Position numbers and translations under genes: made by a program. This document shows positions 4,831-5,561 of a stretch of DNA of 5,561 bases, in pieces. This DNA is from an uncultured Anaerotruncus sp. (lineage in GTDB: Bacteria; Bacillota; Clostridia; Oscillospirales; Ruminococcaceae), in assembly GCA_910586875.1 (NCBI GenBank), contig CAJUJI010000168.1:1-5561 (forward strand), written 5' to 3'. The notes beneath the pieces were generated by a model. That model was not told the DNA's origin and searched no databases. It saw only the letters and a program-made list of their open reading frames with translations. How positions within the stretch are numbered: position 1 is the first letter of the stretch; every line of letters starts with the position of its first letter.

Positions 4831-5561
4831 ATGACATTTTTCGGTCGTTTATGTAAAAAAATCACCGCTCCGCCGCCGGCCTACCAGCCGCCGCGGGGCA
4901 ATCCGGCGCTGGAGAAGGCGTTACAGCCCTCGCTGCTCGCGCGGCTCATCGAGATACGCGCGCTGTTTGAGGATTCCGGAGACCTTGTTGTGCATGAGCT
5001 GGAGGTGGACGGGGTTTCCTGTGCAATTTTGCTCTGTGAGGGCATGGTGGACACCAATACCTTCTCCCAGATGCTGGCGGTGCCGCTGCTCAAGGCAAGG
5101 CTCACCTCCCACACCCCGCAGGCGCTTTTGGAGTGGGTGCGCAACCGTTCGCTGCTCGCGCCGGATCAAAAGGAGTTCCAAACCTATGCCGATCTCTTCC
5201 GGTTTATCATGTCCGGTTTTGTGGTGCTGCTTGTGGACGGCATTCACACCGGCATTGCGTTTGGCATCCAAGGCTTTCCAGGGCGCGGGGTGGACGAACC
5301 ACAGGGCGAAGTCAACGTGCGCGGCTCCCGCGAGGGCTTTATTGAAAAGCTGCGTCCGAACATGGCCCTGATGCGCCGGCGCATCAAGTCCCCTGACCTG
5401 GTGTTCGAGATGGCGCAGGTCGGCGTCAAGAGCCGCACCGACGTCGCGCTGGCCTACCTGCATGACAGGGTATCGCCCGACCTGCTGCAAGAGGTGCGCG
5501 CGCGGCTGGCGCAGATCCCCATTGAGGTAGTGCTGGAAAGCGGCTATCTACAGCCGTTTTT
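4831..5561 (+). CDS. GerA-family spore germination protein (partial, N-terminal 243 residues)
   Basis: The frame is open from an ATG at 4831 to the right edge; 243 residues are visible of a protein that is usually about 480-550. This is the soluble N-terminal domain of the germinant-receptor A subunit (GerAA/GerKA) or its paralogue SpoVAF, which in spores sits in the inner membrane. The family signature is the GFPGRGVDEPQGEVNVRGSREGF stretch (148-170), then MRRRIKSPDL (181-190), VGVKSRTDVALAYL (197-210) and VLESGY (234-239). The FIMSGFVVLLVDG region (125-137) matches the usual strand before it. The membrane half lies outside the window. An in-frame ATG at 4822 is less likely because the AAAGGG ribosome site (4816-4821) would abut it, while it is 9 bases from 4831. 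The phrase VVLESGY favours a GerAA-type protein over SpoVAF, but weakly. It is divergent from DUF421-DUF4363. Confidence 0.92.
   Translation, partial: MTFFGRLCKKITAPPPAYQPPRGNPALEKALQPSLLARLIEIRALFEDSGDLVVHELEVDGVSCAILLCEGMVDTNTFSQMLAVPLLKARLTSHTPQALLEWVRNRSLLAPDQKEFQTYADLFRFIMSGFVVLLVDGIHTGIAFGIQGFPGRGVDEPQGEVNVRGSREGFIEKLRPNMALMRRRIKSPDLVFEMAQVGVKSRTDVALAYLHDRVSPDLLQEVRARLAQIPIEVVLESGYLQPF

Noticed and set aside
4822..4833. Alternative GerA-family start at 4822
   Set aside because: It would leave no spacing from the AAAGGG ribosome site at 4816-4821; the ATG at 4831 has 9 bases.
4921..5490. 189-codon open frame on the minus strand
   Set aside because: It is antisense to the GerA-family gene, whose plus-strand product carries clear family signatures; the open frame is a GC-content artefact.

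Overview
This 5.56 kb window looks like a chromosomal segment of a spore-forming, fairly GC-rich clostridium, most likely an Oscillospirales/Ruminococcaceae-type gut Firmicute. The evidence is Gram-positive-style AGGAGG ribosome sites, a lipobox-type substrate-binding protein, a GerA-family spore germination gene, a DUF421-DUF4363 pair, and long hairpin-rich intergenic repeats. The taxon is an inference; no rRNA or marker gene is present.

Layout. Bases 1-406 are non-coding and consist almost entirely of a modular, hairpin-rich repeat (copy 1, cut by the window edge). Bases 407-1645 (minus) encode a LivK-type branched-chain amino acid ABC transporter lipoprotein. Bases 1646-1979 are an AT-rich intergenic region with a likely promoter for that gene, a terminator-like hairpin and a second, longer hairpin. 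Bases 1980-3164 (minus) encode an FAD/NAD(P)-dependent pyridine nucleotide-disulfide oxidoreductase. Bases 3165-3629 hold the second, inverted copy of the repeat (about 3220-3545). Bases 3630-4711 (minus) hold a translationally coupled pair, a DUF421 membrane protein followed by a DUF4363 protein, joined by an ATGA overlap. Bases 4712-4830 are a short divergent intergenic region, and from 4831 a GerA-family germination protein runs off the right edge on the plus strand.

How it fits together. The right third is a sporulation/germination neighbourhood. The divergent 119-bp region carries two back-to-back candidates for the forespore sigma factor SigG with overlapping -35 elements, which would switch on gerA and DUF421-DUF4363 together in the developing spore. 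The left two thirds are metabolic (amino acid uptake and a flavin NADH-dependent reductase) and unrelated to each other as far as can be seen. They are bracketed by the two inverted repeats, whose outer 151 bases match at 150 positions.

The repeat is the least explained thing here. It has no credible coding capacity. It has imperfect terminal inverted repeats of about 50 bp, and the terminal hairpin differs between its two ends by paired, compensating changes, which points to selection on structure or on pairing itself. No clearly new protein system was found.
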